Counted from the first letter of the stretch, positions 24,946 to 32,494 are shown. The stretch is 32,494 nucleotides of DNA from Nioella sediminis (GCF_001879695.1 NZ_MNBL01000164.1:1-32494); one strand, 5' to 3'. The notes: a model not told the origin generated them from the sequence alone. Numbers and translations: made by a program.

Positions 24946-25856
24946 GCGGGGCCGATGGCCTCGGCCACCTGTTCCGCATGGGTGTAGGTCAGCCGATGAT
25001 CGGCTTCAATCAGGGTAGTCTGCCGGGCAGAGGGGTTGAGCGTCTCCAACCGGTCCCGGCAGGTGATCGGAATGACGGTATCCTCCGCACCCCAGATCGC
25101 AGTCACGGGCAGCTCGGACTGTGCGATGTCTCGATGCAGGCCGGATTGATCATCCGACAGGATACCGCGCTGTGCGGACAGGATCGCACGCAGGGTGCCC
25201 TCGACCGCCAGCTCGTCCAGCGCGCGGTTGGTGATTGCGTCGGCCACCGGGTCTGACCCGTCGCCCTCGCCATAACCCCCGCGCAGCTTACGGGCGCCCA
25301 GAACCTCCATCATCCAGTCCCCGACAAGCGGGCTTTTGGCGACGATGTCGGAAAAGCGCCCAAGGGCGAGGCCCAGACCCGCCGGAGCGAGCAGGATCAG
25401 GCGAGAGACCCTCTCAGAACTGGCCGCTGTGAATGCCGCGGATATCGAGCCACCCATGGAATATCCCATCAGGGTGAACGGGTCGCTCACCCCTTCCGCA
25501 TCCAGCAGGTCCTGTAGCTGTCGCAGGAAGAAATCCGCATTCTGCCGCCCGGTGAGACGATCAGAGTAACCGCGCCCATAGAGATCATAGGTCAGAACGC
25601 GATAGCCCAGGCCGGTCAGGTGCGGCAGCAGCGGACCCCAAACGAAAGACGGGGTCGACAGGCCATGCACACAGACCAGAACCGGGCCACCCTCTGGCCC
25701 GTGCCATTCGGCGTGTGTGAGACCCTGAGACAGCGGCACCAACCGTCCGGGCATCTGGCCGCGCAGATCCTCGACCCGCCGCCGGTTCAGCCGCGCGCCC
25801 AGATAGCTGCCACCAAGGGCCAGCGCCGCAGCGCCTGCAATCAGCGGGATTGCCAT
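24942..25856 (-). CDS. Alpha/beta hydrolase with N-terminal membrane anchor
   Basis: 304 aa. An N-terminal hydrophobic segment (about residues 2-20, followed by ARLNRRR) looks like an uncleaved signal anchor. The alpha/beta hydrolase fold follows: oxyanion region VCVHGLSTPSFVW, nucleophile elbow GYSMGGS with Ser133, a late acid in WGAEDTVIP and the catalytic His in EADHRLTYTH. Substrate unknown. Last gene of the fghA-HAD-OCD-hydrolase operon; its start overlaps the previous gene by 16 bp. Confidence 0.9.
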   Translation of the reverse strand: MAIPLIAGAAALALGGSYLGARLNRRRVEDLRGQMPGRLVPLSQGLTHAEWHGPEGGPVLVCVHGLSTPSFVWGPLLPHLTGLGYRVLTYDLYGRGYSDRLTGRQNADFFLRQLQDLLDAEGVSDPFTLMGYSMGGSISAAFTAASSERVSRLILLAPAGLGLALGRFSDIVAKSPLVGDWMMEVLGARKLRGGYGEGDGSDPVADAITNRALDELAVEGTLRAILSAQRGILSDDQSGLHRDIAQSELPVTAIWGAEDTVIPITCRDRLETLNPSARQTTLIEADHRLTYTHAEQVAEAIGPA

Positions 25857-26758
25857 GCGTCGAGGATGTAGCGGCTTGTCATCAGGTCCAGATGCGCGCC
25901 GCCACCGTTCTTAAAGAGCGTGATCTCGTCGTCGCTGCGACGGGTCATTTTGCCAGCCTCCAGATCGTAGAAGTCCGAGAGGATATTCTCCTCGGTGATC
26001 AGCCCCCGGTCAATCGGGTCCTGTATCTCGCCGATATGACCGATCGTGGTGTCGCGACTGTCCACATGGATCGCACTGCGCAGGATCGCCGCGTCGTTCA
26101 CCTCGCGCATATCCGGGCGATAGGCCCCGATGATGTCGATATGCTGGCCGGGCTGGAACCAGTCGCCGTCAAGGATGGGGTCCGTCACCATGGTGGCGGA
26201 AGTCACGATATCGGCCCTGCGTACGGCGGTTTCCAGATCGGGGGCGACCTCTGTTCCCGGGTATTCGGCGGCGAAGGCCTCGGCCTTGGCGAGGGTGCGG
26301 TTCCAGATCTGGAAGCGGGCATCGGGGAACAGCGCGCCATAGGCTTCGCGCAAGGAATGGCCAACAGCGCCCGCGCCGACGATCAGGATCGTTTCGCTGT
26401 CCTTTCGCGCCAGCTGTGCCGCGCCAAGCAGGCTGCCGCCTGCCGTCTTCCACTTGGTGACCAGCTCAAAATCCACCAGCGCCAGCAGCCCGCCATCCTC
26501 ATCGGAATAGACATTCACCGCACCAAGGATCAGCGGTTTGCCGTTGCCGGGATTGCCGGGGAAGATGTTAGCGGTTTTTACGGCCGATCCAACCCCGTCG
26601 ATCCAGGCGGCGCGGGACAGGAGTGTATCCTCATCGCGATAAAGCAGCGTATCGCCGATCTCGGCCTTAGGCAGTTTATGCCCGGCACGCAGGGCATCCA
26701 TCAGGCCGTGCCATGTCAGATGCGCCTCTGCCTCGGGTCCGATGATGTCGATGCTCAT
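25841..26758 (-). CDS. Ornithine cyclodeaminase / mu-crystallin family protein
   Basis: 305 aa NAD(P)-dependent enzyme family that includes ornithine cyclodeaminase, alanine dehydrogenase and ketimine reductases. The Rossmann nucleotide-binding motif IVGAGAVG is at about 126-133. The upstream family segment GVGSAVKTANIFPGNPGNG (with Lys61) and LVDFELVTKWKTAG are typical. The C-terminal DIIGAYRPDMREVND contributes to the active site. Which reaction it catalyses cannot be decided. Start overlaps the HAD gene by 4 bp (ATGA). Confidence 0.92.
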   Translation of the reverse strand: MSIDIIGPEAEAHLTWHGLMDALRAGHKLPKAEIGDTLLYRDEDTLLSRAAWIDGVGSAVKTANIFPGNPGNGKPLILGAVNVYSDEDGGLLALVDFELVTKWKTAGGSLLGAAQLARKDSETILIVGAGAVGHSLREAYGALFPDARFQIWNRTLAKAEAFAAEYPGTEVAPDLETAVRRADIVTSATMVTDPILDGDWFQPGQHIDIIGAYRPDMREVNDAAILRSAIHVDSRDTTIGHIGEIQDPIDRGLITEENILSDFYDLEAGKMTRRSDDEITLFKNGGGAHLDLMTSRYILDAWQSR

Positions 26759-27378
26759 GGGCGAGTCTCCTTCTCGGTCAGCAGGCCATGAGCGATGAGC
26801 GTCCTAGCCCATCCTTCCGGCCCTTCGAACAGATGCGTGTGCCAGCCGCGTGCTTGGGCGGCGTCGATATTCTCTGAACGGTCGTCGGTAAACAGAAGCG
26901 ACGCGCCGGAAAGACCGGAATCAGTCTCTAACACGGCATAAAACGCAGGGTCCGGCTTGATCAGCCCATGGTGAGCCGAGATATAGGCCCGGTCGAACTC
27001 GGTCAGGAATTCATACTCTGCACAGGCGACATCGAATGTTTCCCGACCAAAATTGGACAGGGCAAAGACGGGAATGCCTTTGGCGCGCAGCTTGCGAAGC
27101 AGGTGCACACTATGGGGGATGGCGGGGCTGGCCATGTCCAGCCAACGGTCATGCCAGAGCCTGATTTCGTCTCTGTACAAGGGATTTTCATCCGCCAACG
27201 CATAGACGGATTGCCGGAATGGATTGCCCTTGTCGATACCGAGATTCATAGCCTCCAGATCGACGGCGGCGAAAAGCTCTCGCCGCCGGTATTCACCGAA
27301 AAGCCTATCATAGAGCCGTTCCGGCGCCCATTCGATCAGGACGTTCCCGATATCGAAAACGACCGCCTCGACGCTCAT
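26755..27378 (-). CDS. HAD family hydrolase (YihX-like, subfamily IA)
   Basis: 207 aa. HAD motif I is VVFDIGNVLIEW with nucleophile Asp9; the usual second Asp (D+2) is Gly, as in the FDxGN group that includes YihX, so this is family-typical and not damage. Motif II is FALSNFG, motif III contains Lys in LIKPDPAFY, motif IV is LFTDDRSENI. A helical cap lies between motifs I and II. Likely a small-molecule phosphatase; substrate unknown. It overlaps both neighbours by 4 bp. Confidence 0.92.
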   Translation of the reverse strand: MSVEAVVFDIGNVLIEWAPERLYDRLFGEYRRRELFAAVDLEAMNLGIDKGNPFRQSVYALADENPLYRDEIRLWHDRWLDMASPAIPHSVHLLRKLRAKGIPVFALSNFGRETFDVACAEYEFLTEFDRAYISAHHGLIKPDPAFYAVLETDSGLSGASLLFTDDRSENIDAAQARGWHTHLFEGPEGWARTLIAHGLLTEKETRP

Positions 27379-28214
27379 GCACTGACGCCGTAGAGCGCTT
27401 CGGCGTGGAAGCTGATGTGATCTTCGATGAAGGTCGAGACAAAGAAATAGGAATGGTCATAGCCCGGCTGCATGCGGATCGTGCCGGGCTGGCGGCGGGC
27501 GGTCATGGCCTCGGCCAAGGCTTCGGTCTTCAGCAGATCGCCAAACTGGTCGGCGGTGCCCGTGTCGATCAGGACCGGGCCGGGGAAGCCCTTGGCGCGC
27601 ATCAGCATGGTCGCGTCATGCGCCTCCCACAGGGCGGTGTTGTCGCCCAGATAAGCGCCAAGCTGCTTGCGGCCCCAATCGCTTTCCATCGGGTTGCAGA
27701 TGGGTGAGAAGGCCGACACGCTGGCAAAGCGGTCGGGGAAACTCATGGCGATGGTCAGCGCGCCGTGACCGCCCATGGAATGGCCGGTGATGCCCTGTCG
27801 ACTGGCATCCAGCGCGAAGCGGTCGAAGACGAGGTTTGGCAAATCCTCGGTTATGTAATCCCACATCTGGAAATGCTCGGCCCATGGGTCTTGCGTGGCG
27901 TTCACGTAGAACCCGGCGCCCTGCCCCAGATCATAGGCGTCATCGTTTGGCACGCCTTCGCCGCGCGGGGACGTATCAGGAAAGATCAGAGCGATGCCCT
28001 GCTCGGCGGCCCAAAGCTGTGCGCCCGCCTTCACCATCGCGTTTTCATGGGTGCAGGTCAGACCCGACAGATACCACAACACCGGAACCGGGCCGTCCTC
28101 TGCCTCTGCGGGCAGGAACAGGCCAAAGGTCATGTCGGTGCCGGTCGCGCTGGAGGCGTGGCGATAAACGCCCTGGGTGCCGCCGAAACACCGGTTTTCT
28201 GAAATCGTTTCCAT
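27375..28214 (-). CDS. fghA: S-formylglutathione hydrolase
   Basis: 279 aa serine esterase (esterase D family) that hydrolyses S-formylglutathione to formate and glutathione, the second step of glutathione-dependent formaldehyde oxidation. Visible: WYLSGLTCTHEN with the family Cys near residue 54, FPDTSPRG, the nucleophile elbow GHSMGGHGAL with Ser146, an acid in DTGTADQF and the catalytic His in GYDHSYFF. GGAGGAC precedes the ATG. First gene of the overlapping four-gene operon. The partner dehydrogenase is not in this window. Confidence 0.96.
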   Translation of the reverse strand: METISENRCFGGTQGVYRHASSATGTDMTFGLFLPAEAEDGPVPVLWYLSGLTCTHENAMVKAGAQLWAAEQGIALIFPDTSPRGEGVPNDDAYDLGQGAGFYVNATQDPWAEHFQMWDYITEDLPNLVFDRFALDASRQGITGHSMGGHGALTIAMSFPDRFASVSAFSPICNPMESDWGRKQLGAYLGDNTALWEAHDATMLMRAKGFPGPVLIDTGTADQFGDLLKTEALAEAMTARRQPGTIRMQPGYDHSYFFVSTFIEDHISFHAEALYGVSA

Positions 28215-28276
28215 GGGTCGTCCTCCGCAAAAGCTTTCGCCAAGGCGTAACGCGGGAGGGGCGATGCAGCAAGCGG

Positions 28277-29209
28277 CTAGAGCAGCGGCGTGACCCAGGC
28301 GATGACGAGAGAGACCGTGACGATGGAAATCGCGGTAGACACGAGGATCGCCGCCGACACCCGCTGTGGCGCGACGCCATAGTGCTGCGCAAGGATGTAG
28401 ACATTGCCCGCAACGGGCAAAGCCGCCGCCGAAATCATCACCGCCGCGTCAGAAGCCGCGACCGGGAAAAGCCACAGCGCCGCAATGGCGACCGCACCGG
28501 GGTGCAACACCAGCTTGCAGAAGCTGAGCCACCCGGCGACCGACATCCGTTCCGCCGATTTGCCTGCCAGCGAGGCCCCGATGGCGAACAGCGCGCCGGG
28601 GGTTGCGGCGGCCCCGAGGATACCGAGGAATTCATTGGCAACTTCGGGAATGGGCAGCGACAGGCCCGACCAGATCAGGCCAAGCGCGATCGAGACAATC
28701 ATCGGGTTTTTCAACAACCCCTTGCCGACCGTACCGAGAATGGCTACGGACATGCGCCCGTCGCGTGACCCTGTGATCAGGATGGTGATCAGGCTGGAAA
28801 AGACGATGAGATCCATGGCAAGGACCATCAGGACCGGGCCAGCTGCGTTTTCGCCCAGAAGCACCACCAGCATCGGCACGCCCAGAAAGCCCGTATTGCC
28901 GATGACCGAACACTGTGCCTCAACCGCCGCTTCCTGTATCCCGACCCCTCGAAAAAAGGCGACCGCCGTAGCCAGCAGGTAGACCACCCCGCAGCCCCAG
29001 AGGTAGGCCGCGACGAACCACCAGTCGAAGACCTCTGACAGCGACAGGTTAGCGGCAAATCGGAACAGCATGGCCGAGAGGGCGAAGTAAAAGACGAACT
29101 TGGTCAGGTAGGCCGTCGCCTCTGCCGTAAAGAAGCCGGTGCGTCCCGATTGGAAGCCAAGCGCGATCAACGCGAAGAAGGGCAGGGTCTTGAGAAAGAT
29201 CTCGATCAT
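28277..29209 (-). CDS. AEC (auxin efflux carrier) family transporter
   Basis: 310 aa, about ten hydrophobic segments, inner membrane. The pattern of the AEC/BART-type carriers is seen: FFALIALGFQSGRTG near the start, a central polar loop, then GAAATPGALFAIGASLAG in the second half and PVAGNVYILAQHYGV near the C-terminus. Bacterial members move organic acids such as malate or malonate; substrate here unknown. Divergent from the TetR gene, whose operator lies between the two; a weak ribosome-binding site precedes the ATG. A gap of 62 bp separates it from fghA on the same strand. Confidence 0.9.
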   Translation of the reverse strand: MIEIFLKTLPFFALIALGFQSGRTGFFTAEATAYLTKFVFYFALSAMLFRFAANLSLSEVFDWWFVAAYLWGCGVVYLLATAVAFFRGVGIQEAAVEAQCSVIGNTGFLGVPMLVVLLGENAAGPVLMVLAMDLIVFSSLITILITGSRDGRMSVAILGTVGKGLLKNPMIVSIALGLIWSGLSLPIPEVANEFLGILGAAATPGALFAIGASLAGKSAERMSVAGWLSFCKLVLHPGAVAIAALWLFPVAASDAAVMISAAALPVAGNVYILAQHYGVAPQRVSAAILVSTAISIVTVSLVIAWVTPLL

Positions 29210-29267
29210 GTGGGCATCGCTAGGGCAACATTCATACCCTGTCCAGCGCCTGCTTTGCTTGATGAAC

Positions 29268-29283
29268 TAAACTGGTCAGTCTA
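29268..29283. promoter_or_regulatory. Candidate TetR operator between the AEC and TetR genes
   Basis: TAAACTG-GT-CAGTCTA is a 16-bp inverted repeat with one mismatched pair, in size and composition like many TetR/AcrR operators. It lies 27 bp before the TetR start codon and 59 bp before the divergent AEC start, so one site could control both. Autoregulation is inference. Confidence 0.6.
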
Positions 29284-29309
29284 TTGTACCAATGTCAGCA
29301 GGAGGAAGC

Positions 29310-29927
29310 ATGAACATCAGCGTACCGCTCAAGAAAGGCCGGAAATTCGATCAGGTCATCGCCGGGGCGAGAGAGGTGTTTCTGCGCGAAGGGTTCGAGG
29401 GTGCCAGTGTCGACCAGATCGCCCGCGATGCCGGTGTATCGAAGGCGACGCTGTACAGCTATTTCCCTGATAAACAGGCTCTGTTCATGGCGGTTCTGAC
29501 GTCGCAATGTCAGATGCAGTCGGAACAGGCCATGGGAATCGAGATTTTGCAGCGCCCGGTGCCAGAGGCGCTTTATTCCATCGCGCGTTCGTTCCTGAAC
29601 TTCCTGATGTCAGATTTTTCGATCCAGGTGTTCCGGGTCTGTGTGGCCGAATCGAACCGCTTCCCGGAACTTGGCCGCGCCTTCTATGACAGTGGCCCCA
29701 AGCAGGCGCTGGACCAAATCGCCGCCTATCTGGGCAGCGAGAAGGTGGCGCGGGAGCTGAAGATCGACGATCCCTATATGGCCGCCGACCAGTTCCTGCA
29801 GCTTTGCCGGGCCGACATGCTGCTGCGCCGAATCCTCAATGTCGATACCGATGATTCACCCGATAAGATGGATCGAATTGCACGGGAAACGGTGGCGACC
29901 TTCCTCGCCCGCTATCGCCGCGCCTGA
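29310..29927 (+). CDS. TetR/AcrR family transcriptional regulator
   Basis: 205 aa. The N-terminal DNA-binding domain has AREVFLREGFEGASVDQIARD followed by the recognition region GVSKATLYSYFPDKQALF (helix-turn-helix about residues 33-54), cited in two parts. The C-terminal domain (FRVCVAESNRFPELGRAFY) resembles the AefR/YbiH-like ligand domain. The ATG at 29310 has a strong AGGAGGAAGC site and is chosen over an upstream in-frame start at 29292. Probably represses itself and the divergent AEC gene. Its stop abuts the stop of the convergent NYN gene. Confidence 0.93.
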   Translation: MNISVPLKKGRKFDQVIAGAREVFLREGFEGASVDQIARDAGVSKATLYSYFPDKQALFMAVLTSQCQMQSEQAMGIEILQRPVPEALYSIARSFLNFLMSDFSIQVFRVCVAESNRFPELGRAFYDSGPKQALDQIAAYLGSEKVARELKIDDPYMAADQFLQLCRADMLLRRILNVDTDDSPDKMDRIARETVATFLARYRRA

Positions 29928-30638
29928 TCAGTCCACGCGTCGCACGAATAGCTGGTTGTTCTCGGCCCGCCGGGTTTCCAGCGTTTTTACATCCGCCACG
30001 ATATCGGACAGCTTCTTCTTTCCATAGCTGCGCGTGTCGAAATCGGGGTTCGCGGCCTGAATCTGCTGGCCTAGCGTGCCAAGGTTGAACCAGTCGCTGT
30101 CCTGATCAATCGAATCCATAGCCCGGTAGATCAGGTCGCGCACTTCGGTCAGCTTGGCGGCAGGCTTGGCGGCGCCATCGGCGGGCTTGATCGTCTCGCC
30201 CTCGATATTCTCGATGAAGATGAACCGCTTGCAGGCCTGTCGGAACGCATCTGGGGTCTTTTTCTGGCCAATGCCATAGACCTCCAGCCCCTGTTCCCGG
30301 ATACGGCTGGCAAGTCGGGTGAAATCGCTGTCGGAACTGACAAGAACGAAGCCATCGAAACGTGCGGTATGCAGCAGGTCCATCGCGTCGATCACAAGGG
30401 CGATATCGCTGGCGTTCTTTCCCACGGTATTGGCGGGCTGATGGAAGGGAACCAATCCATGCTCCGCCTGCACCCGGTTCCAGCCTGCCATCTGCTGAGA
30501 CGAGAAATCCCCATAGATGCGGCGCACACTCGCCTCTCCGAACCGGGCGATTTCATCGAAGATCGCCTTGGCATGCTTGGGCGAGGTATTGTCCGCATCG
30601 ACCAGAACGGCCAGCAGGGGGATTTGCGATTGGGTCAC
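29928..30638 (-). CDS. NYN-domain protein with C-terminal OST-HTH/LOTUS-like domain
   Basis: About 236 aa. The NYN (PIN-like nuclease) domain spans about residues 7-130: LLAVLVDADNTS with acidic active-site residues, NASDIALVIDAMDLL, and GFVLVSSDSDFTRLA. After an Ala/Lys linker, a C-terminal domain of about 70 residues (KLTEVRDLIYRAMDSI, WFNLGTLGQQI, YGKKKLSDIV) looks like an OST-HTH/LOTUS RNA-binding domain. A role as an RNase or RNA-binding regulator is inferred. The GTG at 30638 with AGGAAGGA seven bases upstream is preferred to an in-frame ATG at 30674, which lacks a ribosome-binding site. Confidence 0.88.
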   Translation of the reverse strand: MTQSQIPLLAVLVDADNTSPKHAKAIFDEIARFGEASVRRIYGDFSSQQMAGWNRVQAEHGLVPFHQPANTVGKNASDIALVIDAMDLLHTARFDGFVLVSSDSDFTRLASRIREQGLEVYGIGQKKTPDAFRQACKRFIFIENIEGETIKPADGAAKPAAKLTEVRDLIYRAMDSIDQDSDWFNLGTLGQQIQAANPDFDTRSYGKKKLSDIVADVKTLETRRAENNQLFVRRVD

Positions 30639-30723
30639 ACCACGGTCCTTCCTGTGCGGGCCGGTCTGGCCCATGGGCTGTCAGAATGACGCCACCCGCT
30701 GTGGATGTCGAGCGCGGTTCAGA

Positions 30724-31488
30724 TCAGTTGCAGGAGATGGCCGAAGTAATGTTCTCGGCAATCTCCATGGCGCGCACCTGATCCGCGCCGATCGGGAAGG
30801 CTAGGATACCTTCGGTAAAGGGGTAAGGGATGGGTCCGGTGATCAGAATGTCCCCGCAGGTGGAGATCTGGATTTCCGACCCGATATTTCGCGTCGTCGC
30901 ATCGGCCATCCAGGCCGTTGCCCCGGGTCCGAGTTCGATCTCCAGCGTCAGAACATCCGTCCCTTCACTGCGCAGCAAACGCGTGCGGGCGATGCCGGGG
31001 GGCCAAGCATAGTGCTCTTCCCCCGAAACGGCGAGGTGCAGCCCCGGATTGGCGGGCGGGGCCGGATTTTCGGCGGGGGACACTGCCGCGGGTTCGACCT
31101 GCGGCAAGGCAGCAGCATCGCAGCCAATTTGCCCCTGCAAAACGGACACCGCGGCCTCTGCAAATGCAGCGCTGGCGGTCGGAACCTCGATATATCCGTT
31201 AGAAACGGGGGCTGGCACGGTGAAGGGCGCAAGCGCCACATCACAGATCGACACGCTGATGGCCTGATGCGGGGCGTTTGCCGTGTAGTCGGCAATGACC
31301 GGTGCGAACCCCCTGTGCGCGAGCAGAACCAACATGTCCCCACGGGCTTCCACAGACGTGAAGGCCGAGGGCGAGATCATCACGGTATCGCCGGGAATGC
31401 CAAGCTGCATGACCGGCCCTGACTGTGCAAAAACGGGGGTGGCCAGCGCGGCGGAAACAACCCCCCAGTGAAATAACCGGGTCATCAT
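30724..31488 (-). CDS. Exported protein with two SecDF-P1-head-like modules
   Basis: About 254 aa with a Sec signal peptide (MMTRLFHWGVVSAALATPVFA-Q). The mature protein is two copies of a roughly 95-residue module joined by an Ala/Pro linker (PAAVSPAENPAPPANPG). Each ends with a Cys, a V-L-x-x-P-like strand, a G-x-I strand, a helix, then a final Cys: CDVALAPF...QGQIGC and CGDILITG...TSAISC, with 40 and 41 residues between the Cys. This resembles the head subdomain of the SecD periplasmic P1 domain, but no transmembrane export domain is present. Starts at 31488 or 31485 fit the AAGGA site. Third gene of a likely operon; no known function. Confidence 0.82.
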   Translation of the reverse strand: MMTRLFHWGVVSAALATPVFAQSGPVMQLGIPGDTVMISPSAFTSVEARGDMLVLLAHRGFAPVIADYTANAPHQAISVSICDVALAPFTVPAPVSNGYIEVPTASAAFAEAAVSVLQGQIGCDAAALPQVEPAAVSPAENPAPPANPGLHLAVSGEEHYAWPPGIARTRLLRSEGTDVLTLEIELGPGATAWMADATTRNIGSEIQISTCGDILITGPIPYPFTEGILAFPIGADQVRAMEIAENITSAISCN

Positions 31489-31508
31489 CGAAATCCTTTT
31501 CAACTCAT

Positions 31509-31964
31509 TTACTTTGTCTCGGCAACCGGATCGCAGGGAATGCTGCCTGAAATCTGGTTCGCGTAGCGAGACATCTCATCTTGGGTGAAATTACCCGAAA
31601 CCACGATCTGCCCGCCCAGAATGGGCTCCTGGATCACCGGCGCCATCAGGACCTGATCGCAGACAACAAGCTCCATCTCCTGACCCTGATGGGTCGTGGT
31701 GATTTCTGCAAAAAGCGCCGCGGCGCTGTCGTCAAAGGTCAGTTCCAGCTGCGGCCACCCCACTGTGTCATCCAAACCGGACAGCACCCCGAGGATATGC
31801 TCCGGCGCGATGGTGTACTCCTGACCAGAGACCCGCAATTCGATGACGGCCCCACCGGGCTGCGGGACGATGGGGTCGGGTGGCGGCGCTGCGTCGGGCG
31901 CTCCTGCCAAGCCGGACAGGGCCGAGACAAAGCCGGACAGAAACCCCAGTCCTTCGGGTTCCAT
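31509..31964 (-). CDS. Small protein with one SecDF-P1-head-like module
   Basis: 151 aa. The N-terminus (MEPEGLGFLSGFVSALSGLAGAP) is hydrophobic but starts acidic, so it is a poor Sec signal. After a Pro-rich linker comes one module: IELRVSGQEYTIAP, LELTFDDSAAALFAEITTT, a Cys in VVCDQVLMAP, GGQIVVSGNFTQDEMSRYA and a final Cys in SIPCD, 41 residues between the Cys. The GNFTQDEMSRYAN segment is strikingly like the SecD P1 head (I-x-G-x-F-T...EA). The nearest relative in the window is the second module of the next gene. GGAGGATCTGTC gives a clear ribosome-binding site. Location and function uncertain. Confidence 0.82.
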   Translation of the reverse strand: MEPEGLGFLSGFVSALSGLAGAPDAAPPPDPIVPQPGGAVIELRVSGQEYTIAPEHILGVLSGLDDTVGWPQLELTFDDSAAALFAEITTTHQGQEMELVVCDQVLMAPVIQEPILGGQIVVSGNFTQDEMSRYANQISGSIPCDPVAETK

Positions 31965-32003
31965 GACAGATCCTCCATGTCTGAACGGGACGGCGCGTCG
32001 TGC

Positions 32004-32399
32004 CTATTTGCCCGGTGTCGGCGGTGCGTAGGTGCCCGCCACCTGCTGATCCCAGATCTCGTTCAGCCGGTCGGCCACGGTTTCGCGTGCGTCATTATCG
32101 GAATCGGTGTTGAAGACGATGAGGAACGGCGCCGCGATGCCTGCCTCGATCGGGCAGATGATCAGCGCATCCACCACCTCGCCCCGCAGGTCATAGCCGC
32201 CGATGGTCCATTCGCTGCGTCCGGTGAAACCATCGCCGCCATAGGTCGCGCGGTAGGCGTCGATCGTGGCTTCGGCCAGGCGCATGCATTCGGCCCGTTC
32301 ATCGACAGACCCGAGGTCGGACACCGTCCAGCCTTCGGCCTGCGCCATGCCCGCCGCAAACAGGATGCCAAGCCCGGAAATAAGAGCCATGGTCTTCAT
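32004..32399 (-). CDS. Hypothetical exported protein, 131 aa
   Basis: A signal peptide (MKTMALISGLGILFAAGMAQA-E) precedes a mature domain of about 110 residues with two cysteines (RAECMRLA and LIICPIEAG), which could form a disulfide in the periplasm. No known domain recognised. Strong AAGGAG ribosome-binding site. It is the first of three consecutive - strand genes with short gaps (39 and 20 bp), so it is probably co-expressed with the SecDF-P1-head-like proteins. A possible -10 TATAGT lies at 32458-32463, without a convincing -35 within the window. Confidence 0.8.
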   Translation of the reverse strand: MKTMALISGLGILFAAGMAQAEGWTVSDLGSVDERAECMRLAEATIDAYRATYGGDGFTGRSEWTIGGYDLRGEVVDALIICPIEAGIAAPFLIVFNTDSDNDARETVADRLNEIWDQQVAGTYAPPTPGK

Positions 32400-32494
32400 C
32401 TGGAAAACTCCTTTCCTGAAACCAGCCGATCCCCCGAAGGGAACCGGCTCTGACGTTACTATAGCACGTTTAGTACACGACGACGGACCGGATC

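Noticed and set aside
26755-27378. HAD gene as inactive because the D+2 residue of motif I is Gly
   Set aside because: The FDxGN form is typical of the YihX-like group, and motifs II-IV are intact.
30669-30678. GCCCATGGGC palindrome near the NYN gene start
   Set aside because: Ten-base palindromes of this composition are common in GC-rich DNA and nothing else supports a site.

Overview
The window is GC-rich chromosomal DNA from an alphaproteobacterium, most likely of the Rhodobacteraceae/Roseobacter lineage. I infer this from protein style and gene order: lspA followed by a DUF3035/BamF-like lipoprotein and an M16 peptidase pair, accD overlapping folC, the short form of IlvD, a serralysin-type M10 protease beginning MCTICVAVRPYDP, and Hint_2-type proteins. 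No tRNA, rRNA, CRISPR array, insertion sequence or prophage gene was recognised.

Layout. (1) 1-6.9 kb, + strand: envelope and protease block. It holds signal peptidase II (lspA), a BamF-like lipoprotein, two tandem Hint-domain genes that look inserted and end at a strong terminator (3715-3746), a catalytic plus non-catalytic M16 peptidase pair, and the zinc-ribbon gene yjdM. (2) 7.2-9.7 kb, +: a large type-I-secreted metalloprotease (PPC, M10, RTX, then six 49-residue VCBS/FG-GAP-like repeats), preceded by a perfect 9-bp inverted repeat. (3) 9.8-13.5 kb, -: ilvD, a lipoprotein, a DUF6478-like protein and a small conserved protein. (4) 13.6-16.8 kb, +: a CPBP membrane protease, accD and folC. 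(5) 16.8-17.7 kb, +: a repeat/hairpin tract, then a cobalamin riboswitch controlling a small Cys-rich DUF1636-like protein, with a visible Shine-Dalgarno-sequestering switch. (6) 17.7-21.7 kb, -: a four-gene Mn/Zn/Fe-type ABC importer with a Fur/Mur-like box in its promoter. (7) 21.8-29.2 kb: an IclR regulator, zapE and an MFS transporter, then a tightly overlapping - strand operon (fghA, HAD phosphatase, ornithine cyclodeaminase-like, alpha/beta hydrolase) and an AEC transporter. (8) 29.3-32.4 kb: a TetR regulator with an evident operator divergent from the AEC gene, a NYN-domain putative RNase, and a three-gene - strand set of small, probably exported proteins.

The least explained part is the last set. 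Two of its three proteins carry, in total, three copies of a roughly 95-residue module resembling the SecD/SecF periplasmic P1 'head' subdomain. Each copy has two cysteines 40-41 residues apart, and there is no SecD membrane domain. Other points of interest are the Hint gene pair (unrelated N-termini, nearly identical 3' ends), the solo riboswitch unit, and the unusual domain order of the M10 protease. All family calls come from reading motifs; no database search was possible.
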